Source: Bacteroidales bacterium
GTDB lineage: Bacteria > Bacteroidota > Bacteroidia > Bacteroidales > ML635J-15
Length of the DNA stretch: 5,676 bases
Direction: 5' to 3'
Assembly: GCA_028697515.1 (NCBI GenBank)
Contig: JAQVEY010000175.1
Coordinates: forward strand, 1 to 5,676
Numbering within the stretch: the stretch's first letter is position 1; each line of letters opens with the position of its first letter. The notes below the pieces were generated by a model. It worked only from the letters and a program-made list of their open reading frames with translations. It searched no databases and was not told the DNA's origin. Below are positions 5,018 through 5,676 of this stretch, piece by piece. Made by a program: the position numbers and the translations under genes.

Positions 5018-5676
5018 TTATTTTTTATACTTTAATCTTAGACTATTTAATACTACAGAAATTGAACTGAATGCCATTGCCGCAGCAGCAAAAGCTGGGT
5101 TTAGCAGAAAACCGTTTATTGTATAGAAAGCTCCAGCAGCAATTGGAATGCCGATGAGGTTGTAAATAAAAGCCCAAAACAAGTTCTCTTTTATTGTTGC
5201 TACTGTTTGAGTAGAAATCTCTATCGTTTTGGCTATAAATTTCAAATCGGAATTAATAATGGTCACTTTTGCTACATTTATTGCGATATCAGAGCCTTTT
5301 CCCATAGCAATTGACACATCCGCTTGTGCTAAAGCTGGAGAGTCATTTATTCCGTCACCAACCATTGCAACAACTTTATTTTTGCTCTGCAAATCCTTTA
5401 TAAATCTAAATTTGTCCTCAGGTAGCATATCCGCTTTGAAGGTTTTAATTCCAGTTGCCTCTGCAACAACTTTTGCAGTTTGGTAATTGTCGCCTGTTAA
5501 CAGAATCACTTCAATGCCTTTTTTCTGTAAATCGTAAATTGCAGATGCCGATGTGGGTTTTATCTTATCTGAAACTGCAATAATTGCAAGTGTATTTTTA
5601 TCGTCTGTAAAATACATTATAGTTTTTGCTTCCAATTTTAATTTTTCAGCTTCTTTTAGTAATTCTGAATTAGTCT
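5018..5676 (-). CDS. copA: P1B-type copper-exporting ATPase, C-terminal part (5' end outside window)
   Basis: The frame is open to the right edge, so the N-terminal HMA domains, the first six membrane helices, the CPC site and the DKTGT phosphorylation site are not seen. The visible 218 residues cover the end of the P-domain and the last two helices. Numbering from the first whole codon, they show LLTGDN (58-63), the hinge motif MVGDGIND (104-111), and helix 7 with Y-N at 171-172 followed by GIPIAAG. Helix 8 carries M200 and S203-S204. The YN and MxxSS set is the signature of Cu(I)-type (P1B-1) pumps, which export copper from the cytoplasm using ATP. The C-terminus stops right after helix 8 (RLKYKK), as usual. 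The TTG at 5635 is not a start, since homologous sequence continues upstream. Together with the small HMA protein it forms a copper-detoxification operon whose promoter lies outside the window. Confidence 0.95.
   Translation of the reverse strand, partial: TNSELLKEAEKLKLEAKTIMYFTDDKNTLAIIAVSDKIKPTSASAIYDLQKKGIEVILLTGDNYQTAKVVAEATGIKTFKADMLPEDKFRFIKDLQSKNKVVAMVGDGINDSPALAQADVSIAMGKGSDIAINVAKVTIINSDLKFIAKTIEISTQTVATIKENLFWAFIYNLIGIPIAAGAFYTINGFLLNPAFAAAAMAFSSISVVLNSLRLKYKK

Noticed and set aside
4662..5486. Plus-strand open frames overlapping the end of rplS, the HMA gene and copA (4662-4880, 4885-5070, 5229-5486)
   Set aside because: Each overlaps a confidently identified gene in another frame or strand, and the first would also run through the terminator stem.
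5633..5635. TTG as the start of a short stand-alone ATPase fragment
   Set aside because: Coding sequence continues to the right edge in the same frame, so this is the end of a full-size copA rather than a truncated gene.

Overview
This is an AT-rich chromosomal window, most likely from a member of the Bacteroidota. Four things point there: a BatA-type membrane protein found widely in that phylum, an L19 and an ABC-F protein of the Bacteroidota kind, a Bacteroidota-style -7 promoter box (TAnnTTTG type) ahead of the ABC-F gene, and no clear Shine-Dalgarno sequence at the gene starts. This is inference from sequence character; I could not run a database search.

Layout from left to right. (1) Positions 1-1690, plus strand: the C-terminal part of a BatA-domain/VWA-like membrane-anchored protein, with its N-terminus off the left edge. 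(2) 1691-1911: a short gap holding a GC-rich, hairpin-bearing patch that looks like a worn dispersed repeat. (3) 1912-3549, minus strand: a complete ABC-F ATPase with its own predicted promoter. It is convergent with gene 1. (4) 3550-4390: about 840 bp with no gene, and the most unusual part of the window. It holds a 9-bp repeat (AAAGTGCCT / AAAGTACTT) in five blocks. Three different palindromic inserts sit between blocks, each leaving the 9-bp phase intact when removed. The largest insert is a 158-bp MITE-like element with near-perfect terminal inverted repeats and several internal hairpins. A drifting ~10-bp repeat and further hairpins fill the middle. (5) 4391-4738, plus strand: rplS (ribosomal protein L19), followed by a strong terminator that can serve both strands. 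(6) 4794-5676, minus strand: a copper-homeostasis operon made of the C-terminal part of a P1B-type copper ATPase (CopA, cut by the right edge), then 11 bp downstream a 70-residue heavy-metal-binding chaperone-like protein.

The genes do not form one pathway. rplS and the ABC-F protein are both ribosome-linked but are divergently transcribed from opposite sides of the repeat region. copA and the small metal-binding protein clearly belong together. I see no novel protein system. The best candidate for something undescribed is the non-coding region at 3585-4137, where the pattern suggests repeated insertion of, or interspersion with, palindromic elements in a 9-bp tandem array.
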